A stretch of 64,000 nucleotides of DNA, from positions 1,178,001 to 1,242,000 of the forward strand of contig BRON01000004.1 in the NCBI GenBank assembly GCA_024345305.1. The letters run 5' to 3'. The notes below the pieces were generated by a model. It did no database searches, was not told where the DNA came from, and saw only the letters and a program-made list of their open reading frames with translations. Each line of letters starts with the position of its first letter. Position 1 is the stretch's first letter. Shown here piece by piece: positions 35,501 through 46,622 of this stretch. The position numbers and the translations under genes are program-made. The DNA is from Mrakia gelida (taxonomy: Eukaryota > Basidiomycota > Tremellomycetes > Cystofilobasidiales > Mrakiaceae).

Positions 35501-37935
35501 ATCTCCCATCTGCCAGAAGACCGTTAGGTAGGCAGCACAGCTCGCCGACTCGGGGTTGAACGCTGGCCAGCGCTGCACTGTGTCGAAAGCAGCTTTGACG
35601 TCCCTGCATCCTCGCTCGACGTTCCCCTCTCCCTTTGCATGGATGGCGATGGAGAGAAGGACCTTGGTGCATGAGCTGAGGCGACTCTCCTCGGGGCGAA
35701 GCTTGAGGAGCGAGAGGAGAAGGGATTGGAGGACCGAGATGGTGACGACGCGACTGGATTCGAAGCGAAGGCGAGCAGGTCAGCTCAATTCGCTCGACGA
35801 GAAGTTGAGAACGCCACACTAGAGAGTGGAATGACCTCCCAGCAGTCTTCGAGTGCATCGTATCCCTCAGAACTCGATCGACCGTCTCCTCCTCGAGGTC
35901 GTCGTTCTCGATGATCGACTTAAATGCTATCGAAACAACCAGGAACAGACCGAAGAACGTCAGAAAAGTTCGAAGGACGTGCTTTCCATCCTCCAGTGGC
36001 GTGAGAAGTCAAAGAGAGGGATGGTAGGAGAGAAGACGCACCTTCAATGACCTTGGTGTCTCCAGCTTTCCTTCGTCGAACGCAGTCGAGCTTGAGCCAT
36101 CGAGTTCGTGAGGCCTCCTTCTTGTCTTGCTGTTAGTAAAAAGGAAAGAAGAGGAAGACGAAAATCAGTCGACGGGCGAACAGGAAGAAAGAGGGAAAGG
36201 TGACAGAGGAACGTACGAGGATGTCCAGGTCCGAGAGGAGTTCGTCGAGAGAAGCCTCAGCGCTGTCGAGGTTCTCGGGCTTCATGCTGGCCGATAGGAC
36301 GTAGGCGAGAGCTAGATACAAAGAAGAGAGACAGAAAAGTCAGCTTGAGAAAAATTGCAGGTGAGAGCTGCTTTGGACGAACCGAGCGAAGTCATGGTGT
36401 CTCGCTTTCGACGGGAAGAGGATTGAGGATTAGCTTCGTTTCTCTTCTTCGTCTTTTCGTGGGACATCGCAGAGAGAAATAGTTCGAATTGATCACTCAC
36501 TCTGACCTTCCCAGCCCCGTAAGCCTGCCCTCCGGCTCTCACAGCAGCCTCTCCCAGTCGATTCGCCATGGTCAACCACTCGACCGCGTCCAGTCCTCGT
36601 TTGGCAGTCTCGTTCTCCGAAGGCAGCTCTTCTCCGTCGGGAGTAGGTCGAAGAAGGTGATTTCCGATCTCCTGAGCGACGACGATGAGGTAGAAGATCT
36701 GCGAGCGAGCAACATCAGGACGGAAGGGATCAGCATCCAGTCGCGTCGATGAGCTCCAGGGAGAGAAACTCACGTCTTTGGAAGTGATCTGAGTGAGTCG
36801 ATGCTCGTCCGTTGCTTGCTTGAACATGAAAAGAGCTGGCTCGAGCATGCCCTTTCGGAACATCTGCAGGGAGGGAAAGGTCATTGGTCGGAAGGAGTTC
36901 GATCAGTCCGGAGGGAGAACGAGGGCAAAGGAAGGAGAGAGGAAAGCATACGAACGTTCTCCGTTCGAGCCGAGTAGTACTGGGTGATAGCCTTGGCTCG
37001 TTCGTGAGACTCTCCTTCGGATCGAGGAGGTGGAAGCTTGGAGACTTGTTCCTCGTACTGCAGGACGACAGCAAGGAGGGAGAGGTCAGCTCGAGGTGGT
37101 CGAAACGAGGCGAGAGGAGTTGACTCACTGCAGCACACTTGACGAGAACGGTTTCCGCTTCGACGTCCTTCTCTGCAACTGTAGATCAAAAGGCAAACGT
37201 AGTTGAGGACTTTGGTGCAGGGAGAGGAAGGGAGGAAGGAAGGGACGAACGAGTAAGAGCAGCACCAGCTTTGGATCCCAGAACAAGGAGACGAGTCGCT
37301 CCCGTCGCATCGAAGACTCCATCGTACCCAGCTTCGATCAGTCTGAAAGCAGCGTGTCTCACTGATTCACCCAGGCAGATCAAAGAAAGAGGGAGAAGGA
37401 AGATCAGCTCCCTGTCCCTCCTCCCTCCCCCCTCGTCGAGCTCACACCCTCCTCCCTCCCTCCCTCCCTCCCCTTTTCCCTCAGGACTCACTAGCTCCAT
37501 AAACCTCCTCCTTCTTTCCACTCTCCTGACTCTTGTACTCTCCACTCCTATTCCAGATCTGAACTCCTTCTCCATCGAGGAAGTCCTGGTTCTCCAACTC
37601 GAGAGAGCCTTCCCTCCCTCCTCCTCCTGCTCCTCCTCCTACTCCACCTGATGGTTTGGAGGCTGCTGCTTTGGCACAGAGACTTGAGAGGGTGGATGCT
37701 TGAGTTGCGATGGTCGAGAGGGTGTCGATGAGTTTTGCTGGTGCGACGTTAGGGAGAAGAGGGACGTGAAGAAGGGGTTTGAGGACGATGAGATGCTGGA
37801 GGGAGGAGAGGAAGTCAGCTTGGGGCCTCTTCCTTCCGTCCTTCTCTCAGGCTCTGTGTAGCGAGAGAGAGGTACCTCTTTGATGGATGCGAGGGTGGTG
37901 GCTATATCTTCGGATCGCTTCTTCTTGTTGGACAT
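32504..37935 (-). CDS. SPO22/ZIP4 (TEX11) family meiotic TPR protein
   Basis: SPO22/ZIP4 proteins are long TPR scaffolds of the synapsis-initiation complex that promote crossover formation in meiosis. The start is MSNKKKRSEDIATTLASIKE. Helical repeat segments include ARTENMFRKGMLEPALFMFK, AVEWLTMANRLGEAAVRAGG, IHRKIALCYIRLQDYERATE, VLLRCLIRLTIKKIEDTS, KELSWLYKQAYNAAIRGAQE and YPQEEIDWLLSMSWNKGNE. The last two match family-typical WLY..AYN and F/YPxxEhxWL...WN patterns. About 20 introns split it into small exons. The last exon encodes an acidic tail (DEDSLLVSGGSDDFPF) after an intron with an ATACTGAC branch. Length is near 950 residues, usual for the family. The assignment rests on pattern recognition, not a search. 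Confidence 0.75.
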
Positions 37936-38424
37936 GGTGGATGCAAAAGGAAGGGGGACAGAGAAGGGAGTGGGGAGCTCGTCGTCGTTGGAGGAATCTC
38001 GAGCTCGTCGCGAAATCAACGAGGAAGACGCGTCTTCCTCGCGTTTTCTTTTATTTTTCTTCGAGACTTCAGTTTCAGAAGAAGGCAAGCTATACCAGCA
38101 TCCGTGAAAAGGTCCAGCCGCGTCGAGGTCCACAGAGATCAAGGAAGAGACGGGAGGCGAGCTCGACGCGCTCGTCCTCCTTCCTCCCTCCGAGCTCGAG
38201 ACGTTCGCTTCTTCTCGACTTCTTTTCTTCTCGCAGAAACAGAGTGCGGCGGCTGTCGTGATTTTCCTCCTTGTTTTGAACTGAACGTTGTCTTATCAGA
38301 ACCAGCAGGAAGATGCTCTCGCGTCGGCGTCCCCTCCGAAACTGAAATCGAGTCAGACTCGAGTCGAGCCCTCTCCGCTTCTCCCTTTCCTCCAACTACA
38401 GCTCCCTCCCTAGCTTTCAGAACC

Positions 38425-40696
38425 ATGTCTCGTCAACTCTCCAACCTCCTTCGAAGGTCTGCTCCTTCTCTTCGACGATGCTACGCTACTCCCATCGTGC
38501 GGGATCCCATGACGGGAGAGCTCACCTCGACGCCAGATATCGATGGTGAGTCCTCCCTCTCCCTCAGCCCATCTTCCCTTCTCTCCATCTTTCCCTTCGA
38601 CTCCCTCCTCTTCAGCACGCTCACCATGCTGTTCTCTCATCTTTGCTACTGCCAGTTCTCGCTCTTCAGTACACTCCCAACCCCAACCCCAAGCCTTTAC
38701 CTCCTTCCAACAAGCTCGTCTTCGGACACACCTTCAGCGACCACATGCTCACCATCCCATGGAACAGCGAGCGAGGTTGGGGAGTCCCTGAGATCAAGCC
38801 CTGTGCGTAGTTTCCTCTACTAGGCAGTTGGAAGCAGGCAAGGGAAAGGAGGGAGAGATCAGGAAGCGGAACGAGCTTGGATGCCGTCGAGGGCTGACTC
38901 TCTCTTCGACCCTTCTTCCCTATGAAACCTATAGATGGACCTCTTGCTTTGGATCCCTCGTCGACTGTTCTGCATTACGCTTTCACCCTGTGAGTTTGAA
39001 GACGATTCTCTACCTAGCTGATGCAGAAATGAGCTCGAAAGCTGATCGCCGGCGCTCCTTCCGTCCTTTCCCTTCCTCAGCTTCGAGGTTCGTCTCATCG
39101 CCTCCTGCTCCTCCCATGCAGCTCGCGAGCTCCTTTTGACGCTTCTCAGCCTTTCTCCTCTCACAGGGAATGAAGGGATACCGATGCGAGGACGGAACCG
39201 TCCGACTCTTCAGGCCTGATAAGGTGAGCTCGACTTTTGCCCTTCGCTTCCTCTCCGCCGAACACCTTGCTCACCTCCTTCCTCCGTCTTCCTTCCAGAA
39301 CATGGCTCGAATGAACAACGTACGCTATCTTCTATCGTGCCCTACCCTCCCAGTACATCGGCTGATCCCTCCTTCTCTTTCTCTCTCTCTCAGAGTGCCG
39401 CTCGAATCGCCCTCCCCGTTCGTCCCTCCTCCCTCTGCCTCGCGCGTTCGATCTCCTTCTCCTGCAGCTCACATTTCCTTCTTCGTCTGTGCAGACCTTC
39501 GACGGAGAGGCTCTCACTTCTCTCATCAAGAAGCTCGTTATGATCGACTCGGCTTGGATCCCCTCGGAACCTGGACACTCGCTTTACATCCGACCTACCC
39601 TGATCGGAACCCAAAACGCTCTCGGAGTGGGACCCTCCAAGGATGCTCTCCTTTTCGTCATCTGCTCGCCTTGCGGACCTTACTACGCTACTGGGTTCAA
39701 GCCCGTCTCCCTGCTGGCTACTTCGCACGTTGTTCGAGCTGGACCTGGAGGAACTGGAGGATACAAGTTCGTTTCGTTTTGGTTCGATCTTCGGTCGTCG
39801 CCTCGCCCTCGCTGACCTCGCGTTTCTCTTTCGTTCCTCAGGCTCGGAGCCAACTACGCTCCCAGTGTTATGCCTCAGGTCGAGGCTGCCTCCAAGGGTT
39901 ACTCGCAGAACCTCTGGCTCATCGGAGAGGAGCATCTCCTCACTGAGGTTGGAACGATGGTGAGCTCCCTCGCCTTCTCGCGTTCCTCGTCCCTTCTCCA
40001 CAGAACGAAACTGATCCATATCCTCCTCTCCTTATTTTCCAGAACATGTTCGTCGTCTTCGACAAACCCGACGGAGGACTCGAGATCGTTACTCCTCCTC
40101 TTACCGGTTCGTTGCGATTCGTTTCGACGCGTCCCGTCCCGGCCCCCTTTCTTCCTCTTCCTCCTCTTCCCTCGAACTGACCTAACTCTTTGCTCCCTCC
40201 CTTCGTTGATGTTCTAGATATCATCCTTCCCGGAGTGACCCGAGACTCGATCCTCTCCCTCCTCCACGACCACGCCAACGGATCCGCTCTCCTCCCCAAC
40301 CTCCCTCAAAACATCACCGTCGTCGAGCGTCAGATCCCCATGAAGGAGGTCCTCGAGGCGGAGAAGAACGGAACTCTGAGAGAGATGTTCGGAAGTGGGA
40401 CGGCCGCTTTGGTTTCGCCTGTTGAGAGGTGAGTCGGACACGCCTTTTGGACGAAACGAAGAAGGGACAAGGCGACCCGCGTTGGGTTCGCCTCGTTTCG
40501 TTTCGTCTCGCTTAAACTAACTCACCCCCCCTCTCCTTCGTTTCGCGTGCACAGAATCGGCTACGAGGGAAAGGACATCCATATCCCTACTGGACCTAAA
40601 GGACTGGGAGTCGTTGCTGGAGCGGTGTTGGATCAGATCGTTGGGATTCAGATGGGGAAGATCGAGAGTCCGTGGTCTGTTATTGTTCCTCAGTAG
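38425..40696 (+). CDS. BAT1: Branched-chain amino acid aminotransferase, mitochondrial type
   Basis: This PLP enzyme interconverts Leu, Ile and Val with their 2-keto acids. The N-terminus MSRQLSNLLRRSAPSLRRCY is Arg/Ser-rich without acids, a likely mitochondrial presequence. Family motifs follow: FGHTFSDHMLTIPWN, LFEGMKGYRCEDGTVRLFRP, KNMARMNNSAARIALPTFDG, WIPSEPGHSLYIRPTLIGT, the PLP-lysine region GGYKLGANYAPSVMPQ, EVGTMNMFVVF, ILPGVTRDSI and EMFGSGTAALVSPVERIGY. The end is SPWSVIVPQ at 40696. All expected active-site elements are present. Two consecutive tiny exons (21 nt at 39299-39319, 24 nt at 39394-39417) encode NMARMNN and SAARIALP. About ten introns in all. No leaderless cytosolic start was found. 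Confidence 0.96.
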
Positions 40697-41609
40697 GCGG
40701 TGGATTCGCGCTTGTTGTGATAGATGGTTTGAACCTGGGAACTAAACTGGTGAAGACGAGACACGAGCACGCAGAGACGACGCGACGGACCTTCGACTCG
40801 TCGACTCGGACGGTTCAGCGCTTGACTGAAGCTCTCACTCGATTGGCGCTGGGGGTTTCGGAACTTATCTCTCTCTAGAAGACGCTGGATCTGCCAGGCC
40901 TCGGCTCCGCTACGACGCTTCCAGTAGATGGAGGAACGAGAAGGGAAGGTCGAAACAAACAAGCTCGACGCGACCTCTCCTCGCTCCATCTCGCTCGCTC
41001 TCTCAAGCTCCTTTCTCCTCGCGATCGTTCACGTCCAAGTTCTACCTCTCCGTTCGCCGTCCGCCAGAGTCTATTTCGATTCACCAAAATCGAAAAAATT
41101 GCCTGGCCTTTCTTAATGAAAACGGCCACGAGAGACAACTTCGCACGCAGCGTCCCGGCCTTGTTTGGCTGCGACGCTGGAAAGAAACAGAGGGAGGAGA
41201 GCAGGTGAAAATCATATTGCAAGCTTGAGTTGAGATAAATTACCGACCCAGGAAGGTTTTCTCAGAAGGAAGGAGCAGGAGGAGGGAGGGGGAGGGAGAA
41301 GAAGGGAAGAAAAGACACGAGGTCATCAGAGCACCCTCGATAAAACGAGGGTTGAGGACGTCGAGGCAGGAATCTTCTTTTGTAAACCAACTCCCACCTT
41401 CCCTCTGCCTCTCTCTCTTCTCCTCTCTCTCTTCCTTGAAGGCAAGAGATCTCTACGAACCTCTCTGTGAGTCTGCGCTCTCTTGTGTCTGTTTCGGTGC
41501 TGTGAGCCTGACTCCTGCTTCGGCCTCTTCCTCCCGTGTGTCAATCAAGCTCGCCTGCCTTCCCTTCCCTCCTCCTTCTCCGCTCTCCCTCTTCCCTCCA
41601 ACACCCAAC
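40697..41609. other. Intergenic region, no supported gene
   Basis: This 0.9 kb holds the 3' UTR of the aminotransferase and the promoter of the Ser/Pro-rich gene. A minus-strand open frame (40875-41222) has no start context or splice partners I trust. 41260-41320 is purine-rich and 41395-41445 pyrimidine-rich. Confidence 0.5.
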
Positions 41610-44090
41610 ATGGCCACTACCCTCCCCGCTGGATCTGGAGGCTCTATCTTCTGGGAGAACATCTCTTGTGAATCCCTCGAGGACGCGGATTTCTCTACGT
41701 TGATCGCGGAACACCCCAGCTCTCCGTTCTACGTTCCTCCCCTCCCTCGGCCAACGACTTCGTCAACTCCCTCGTCTTCCTCCCGTCTTCCTCCTCCTAC
41801 GCATATCAACCTACCACCCACGAGGAGGATGTCGGTCGCGCCTGACAAGAGGATGTCTTCTCCTTCGAGTCCGAAGCTGTCGGGATGGAACTTTCTCAAA
41901 CGAAACGCTGGTCCTCAAAGTCTCCAGGTCACCATCCCTCAATCCACTTCGAAACCTCGTTCGGGAGGAGCACAACAACCCATAGGGAACGGTTTCCCTT
42001 CAGCGTCTCCCAACTCTGCTACCAGAAGACCCGGGAACTCGAGATCGACGACTTGGACGGACAGTCTCCCTACGACGAGAGCTCTGACGCTCGATCAGCC
42101 AACTCCACCTCCCCCTCCCACCTCATCCTCCTCCTCAAACTCTCAACCTCTTCAACCCCTTCAGGAACGCCAGCAGCAACCCTCCCAACCCTACTACGCC
42201 CCCTCTCCTCACACAGCAACTCCTCAACCGACCTACGCAACTCCTCCCATCGTCGTCGTTCCCTCCGTCCTCAACCAACCTAGAGGTCGTTTCGGGCTGT
42301 TTCGTCGAGCGTCGATGTCTCCCAAAGTCGAGAAGGGTGGCTTCTTCGGCTTCGTGGCAGGTCCTGGAGATGTCTCGAGCGGAGGGGACAAAGAGAAGAA
42401 GAGGTTGAAGGGTCTAGGGTCGAAGAAGCAGAAGAGGCTTTCGATGGGAGGAGGAGGAGGAGCAGCGTCAGGTCCCCCGAGCTCACCGAACGCGAACGAA
42501 GGATGGCTCTCTCCTCCTCAACCTCTCTTCTCGCCAGCTTCCCAGCAACAAAGGTTCCCCTCCTCCTCCTCTACCGGTTCCTCAGGCTTCCAACGACCCT
42601 CCTCTCCCCTCTCCCCTTACTACACCCCTCCGGAACACTCCTCTCATCGTCACACGACCTACCATCCCTCGTCCTCCTCTCCCGTCCCCTCGTCTTCGCC
42701 TACCCTCTACAACCAACCTCCTCCCTCGTCACCTTCACGAGCTCCCTTCTCAGCACTCCCACCCTCCTCTCCTCGAGCCTCGCAACGCATCATCGCAGGA
42801 GGAGCAGGTCGTCCATCCCTCGACTTCCATCCGGGTCGACCTCACGTCGCCTTCCCTCACCACGCACCTCCCTCCTCCTCCTCCCTCTGCTCAGCTTCAG
42901 CCGACGACGAAGACGACGAGGAGGACTTCCCCTTCCGAGACGCTCGTCCCAACAAAGCGTCGAAGCGCAAGATTCGTCCCAAGAGTCAACACAGTCAACG
43001 CGGGAGGTCGTGCTCGCCGTCGAGAGCTGGAGGTGGAGGAGGAGGAGATCTCGAGGGAGCGAAGGTTACGAGAGCTTGGTGGAAGGTCGCTTCGGGGGGT
43101 GGTGGGCTGGCGGAGAGTCCGAGTCATCAGAGCGTGCAGGAGAGGGCGAACAGGGGAGCTGGGATGCTGGGGAGCTCGGCTCCGACTGTGAGAGGGTCGA
43201 TGGAGGCTGCTGGAGGATGGGGAAGTCGCAGAGGCAGCACGTCGACGAAGGAGGAGGGAGGAGAAGCACCGAGGGTGGTCGAGAGAGGGTTCAAGGTCAC
43301 GTCGAGACCTAGTTCGCCTGCTTCGTCGTTCAGACGAGGACTTCATCCAGTCGCCGGAGGAGGATCGAGCTTGCGACCTGAGGGAGAGAGCGGGAGCGGT
43401 CGATCTTCGTTGGCTCTCGGGAGGGTCGAAGGATCAGGAGCAGTCGGAGGAGTCGCGTCGACGAGGGAATTCACCAACACCAGCTCTCCCTCAACCGCCA
43501 ACTCCACCACCAGCCATCCCTCCCCGGTCCTCACTCCTCGAATCCCCTCCAACCCAGTCTCCCGCTCCAACTCACTTCTCGCCTCTCCAGGTCTTCCACG
43601 ACCCCGAATCCCCTCCCGCTCCTCCTCCATCAACCGTTCCTGGACCCCTCCTACCAAATCCGCCCCTCCTCCTCCCTCCGCTCCCAGCTCGGTTCCTACA
43701 ACTCCTCACCTCACCACCTCCTTTGCTCCTCTTCCTCATCAACAACAACCCACTCTCCCTCTCCTCCCTCTCGGTCAACCTCAACCCCAACCCGACGAAC
43801 TAGCAGACGCGGCGCCCTCCCCACTCTTCTTCGCCCAATCCTCTCGCATCTCACCCACCCTCTCCAACTCGTCCAGATCCCAGGAGAACAGCAGCAGCAG
43901 CAACGGAAGCAACGGTGCGAGCGTTGGCTTCACTCAGAACGGCGGGACGGATCAGGAGACGGAACCGACGGATGATGGGGAGGAACTTGGGACGAGCTGT
44001 GAAGGTGGAGAGAGGGATGGGTGGGAAGAGAGGAGGTGGAGTTTGAATAGCGAGGCTGTTGGAAGGGGGGAGGGGAAGGTTAGGTGTTAG
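41610..44090 (+). CDS. Large intron-less Ser/Pro-rich disordered protein
   Basis: A single open frame of 826 codons starts MATTLPAGSGGSIFWENISC. The N-terminal 45 residues (ENISCESLEDADFSTLIAEH) look ordered and may be a short interaction module. The rest is low-complexity: Ser, Pro, Gln and Gly runs, basic patches (KEKKRLKGLGSKKQKRLSMG; KASKRKIRPKSQHSQRGR) and many SP/TP sites that suit proline-directed kinases. I know no family with this layout. The frame upstream of 41610 stays open, but this Met is the first followed by conserved-looking sequence. The absence of introns is notable beside its intron-rich neighbours. A signalling or cytoskeletal scaffold is a guess from composition only. 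Confidence 0.7.
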   Translation: MATTLPAGSGGSIFWENISCESLEDADFSTLIAEHPSSPFYVPPLPRPTTSSTPSSSSRLPPPTHINLPPTRRMSVAPDKRMSSPSSPKLSGWNFLKRNAGPQSLQVTIPQSTSKPRSGGAQQPIGNGFPSASPNSATRRPGNSRSTTWTDSLPTTRALTLDQPTPPPPPTSSSSSNSQPLQPLQERQQQPSQPYYAPSPHTATPQPTYATPPIVVVPSVLNQPRGRFGLFRRASMSPKVEKGGFFGFVAGPGDVSSGGDKEKKRLKGLGSKKQKRLSMGGGGGAASGPPSSPNANEGWLSPPQPLFSPASQQQRFPSSSSTGSSGFQRPSSPLSPYYTPPEHSSHRHTTYHPSSSSPVPSSSPTLYNQPPPSSPSRAPFSALPPSSPRASQRIIAGGAGRPSLDFHPGRPHVAFPHHAPPSSSSLCSASADDEDDEEDFPFRDARPNKASKRKIRPKSQHSQRGRSCSPSRAGGGGGGDLEGAKVTRAWWKVASGGGGLAESPSHQSVQERANRGAGMLGSSAPTVRGSMEAAGGWGSRRGSTSTKEEGGEAPRVVERGFKVTSRPSSPASSFRRGLHPVAGGGSSLRPEGESGSGRSSLALGRVEGSGAVGGVASTREFTNTSSPSTANSTTSHPSPVLTPRIPSNPVSRSNSLLASPGLPRPRIPSRSSSINRSWTPPTKSAPPPPSAPSSVPTTPHLTTSFAPLPHQQQPTLPLLPLGQPQPQPDELADAAPSPLFFAQSSRISPTLSNSSRSQENSSSSNGSNGASVGFTQNGGTDQETEPTDDGEELGTSCEGGERDGWEERRWSLNSEAVGRGEGKVRC

Positions 44091-44199
44091 TGGAAGGAGG
44101 GTTGTTCGGCTGGTGGAAGGATGGGAAGGAGGATGGACGGACGGACGCGTTTCTCTCTCTCGTTTCGGGTCTTCTTCGGTTTCGTGTTTTTTGGGGGGT

Positions 44200-44427
44200 C
44201 TCTCTCTCTCTCCTTGCTTATCCTCTTGCTTTATCCCCCATCCTCTCTCTCTCTCTCTCTTTCCCTCTCCCTCTCTCTCTCTCTCTCTCTCGCACCCTAT
44301 CCATCCCATCGCACCCTAACCTATATGCCCTTCTTTCCCTCTCTCTCTCGCTCGCTCTCACTCTCTTACGCCTTCTTGGTTCTTCTCTCTCGCTTTCTCT
44401 AACGTAGCTCTCTCTCTCTCTCTCTCC
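44200..44427. repeat. CT-rich microsatellite tracts
   Basis: Several uninterrupted (CT)n runs, about 12-26 nt each, lie at 44200-44212, 44245-44260, 44271-44291 and 44407-44426, in a generally pyrimidine-rich 3' flank of the Ser/Pro-rich gene. Such tracts are prone to length change. There is no sign of a mobile element. Confidence 0.8.
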
Positions 44428-44965
44428 CTGCCATAACGTATCACCCTTCTCTGTCTTTTGGAAGCTAGGCCTTCGTTTCTCGTTTGTTTCTTTGTCGTTC
44501 GAGTCGAGTCGACCTCGCTGTTTTTCCCTTTCTTAACGTAACCCACACTGTCGTTTGTACTACATACATACCCTTGAATCTGATATTTCTAGTATGGTCT
44601 GAACTCGAAACGCGGTTGGGGAGGCGGGAAGGGAAGACAGGAGGGAGAGGGAGCGGGAGGGAACGAGTTCGACGCGTCGAGAGTTGAGACTCGTTCGAGC
44701 GACCTTGAAGAGAAGAAGAAAGGAAAGTGTGGGTTCGTTGTTGATGTGAAGGATAGTGAGAGAGTGTATAGTAGGAAGAGAGGTGGTAGGACGAGCGCTT
44801 TGACCTCCGTTGAACAGGTTAGGATCGTCGCAGGTTGAGGGAACAGTCGTCCAACATTGAGGACGTCGTCGGTGTTCCCTCTCCTTCTCGGTATGCAGCC
44901 CAGCACATGTTCACGCATCGAATGGGACGAGAACAGAGCCTCTATTTACGCTGAGGGTCCTAGTC

Positions 44966-45801
44966 TCATCCCAAGATCTGCTGGACGAGAGAAAAGCTGT
45001 CTCCCCCCGCGTTGAACGAACCATCGTCGCCTTCACTCTTCCACTTGACCCGTCGAACGCTATAATTCGGGAAGAACCAGGAGGCTCGACGATCGTCTTT
45101 CCCCGCTCCGCTAGAGCTCAACAGATTTGGCCTCCTCCCATAGGGAGTTGAGGGAGAGAGGTGGTGATGCTGCATGGGATAGACGAGAAACGGTAAACAG
45201 AGGAAGACGCGTCGAGACGAGACGAGCAGCGCGTTTTTTGGAGACCTTGAGGGTGAAATGTTGAGGCAAAGATGTCGAAGGGAGTAAATGGAGGTGAATT
45301 GGGTTCCATGGAAGAAGAGAGAAGGGGGAAGAGGGGCAGGGAGGAGGGGGAGCTCAACATGAAAAGAAAGAGGGACCGTGAGCGCGTCGACGGAGAACTT
45401 CAGCCCTCCTTGTAACTGCTTGACCCTTTCTACCTCGCCATATCGGTCGCTGAGGCGTACTGGTACCAGGAGGCTATTCCGACACTCTCGCTCTGCCCGA
45501 ATGAATCGAAGAGGGCGAAAAGGGGAACGATGATGACTGGTCGAGGTCCTCGACTCCACGAATCCGAAGCGAAACCTCCCGCGTATTTGGGTTTTCTACC
45601 CTTCAGGGCAAGCTCACTCTTGCGCCCATCAAGTGGAAGATCTACATGTAAACAGAAGGAGGGAGTTGAGGTCTGAAGGCGAAGAAATGGAGGGGAAAAA
45701 AGAGATCGACGCGTACCTCTGCGCGCTCCCTTGTCCTGCTCGATTTCGAGCTGGCGGCTCTCACCTCCCTGAAAGCTCAAACGCCCACAACGAGAGAACA
45801 A
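44966..45801 (-). other. Possible hypothetical gene, structure unresolved
   Basis: Two minus-strand stretches have ordinary protein-like composition. The 5' one (45430-45650) reads GRKPKYAGGFASDSWSRGPR and then IIVPLFALFDSFGQSESVGI. The 3' one reads RRASWFFPNYSVRRVKWKSE and ends SFNAGGDSFSLVQQILG with a stop at 44966. They are in different frames, and a third overlapping frame (GEVERVKQLQGGLKFSVDAL) also looks coding. I could not find a single set of splice sites linking them. No family is recognised. Confidence 0.3.
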
Positions 45802-46154
45802 GGAACAAAGGGAAGGTTGTTTCGGCTTCGCCCCTTCAACCTCTCGATGTTTCCTTCAAAAGAACGAACCAGCTCCTCTCGCTCTCGTCCCCCAACGGTC
45901 TCCTCGTCCAGCACCAAATCAACCCCTTCCTCTCGCCCTTCGTCCTCCCTCACCCGACCCTTTGTCCCAGCTCTCCCTTCCCCCAACGACCTCACGAACA
46001 GTGAGTCTCTCTCCTCCCTTCCGGCCTTCTCGTTGGTTACGAGGCTCATCTCATTCCTCTCCCTCGCTCTCCTCCCTTCCAGACTTTTTTTACGACACCC
46101 GCGCCTCCCTCCACCTTCCGACCTCCCTCCCATCGTCCTCCTTCACCTATCAGC

Positions 46155-46622
46155 ATGCCCTCCATCTCACACTCAACCTCCAACCGCACGAACAGCGACC
46201 TCATCTCCTTCTACATCGCCCACCTCACAGCCGTCACCCTCGATGGAAACGCCCTCACGTGTCTCACTCCAGAGGGAATCCAGACTAGACTCGCGGAATC
46301 GATGAGGAAGCAGCCGTCGATGTATGGCGAGTGCCCGCACGTCTGGGAGAGGACGAAGTGGGCGGCGATGAAGGCCTTCGAACGGGCACAAGACTGGTCG
46401 AGTCCGGAACTGGAGGCGGTTCGTCGAGAGATGAAGATCCAGGACCAGATAGAGTGAGTCAGTTTCTTCAAAGCTCGTGAGTTGGAAGGAACGAGGGAAC
46501 GAGGGAATACTGACCTTGATTGCGAACGTAGGATGGACCGCCAACTCGAAGGACACTTCGCCCAACCGAGGGGACGACGCGTCGACGAAGCCTGCTACAT
46601 CATGATTATTCGAGAGGTGTAG
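46155..46622 (+). CDS. Small hypothetical protein
   Basis: A two-exon frame begins at ATG 46155 and reads NRTNSDLISFYIAHLTAVTL, LTPEGIQTRLAESMRKQPSM, YGECPHVWERTKWAAMKAFE and SSPELEAVRREMKIQDQIE. A 70-80 nt intron follows (GTGAGT donor, ATACTGACC branch, GTAG acceptor), then MDRQLEGHFAQPRGRRVDEA and a stop at 46620-46622. The composition is that of a folded, helical protein of about 135 residues. In the same frame the exon may extend upstream: an intron at about 46002-46081 (GTGAGT to CCAG) would join a Pro-rich N-terminal stretch from about 45850, so the true start may be earlier. I recognise no family. Confidence 0.5.

Noticed and set aside
44200..44427. CT repeats considered as a telomere, centromere or mobile-element end.
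   Set aside because: They are short simple-sequence tracts in a 3' flank, with no terminal repeats, target-site duplication or transposase nearby.
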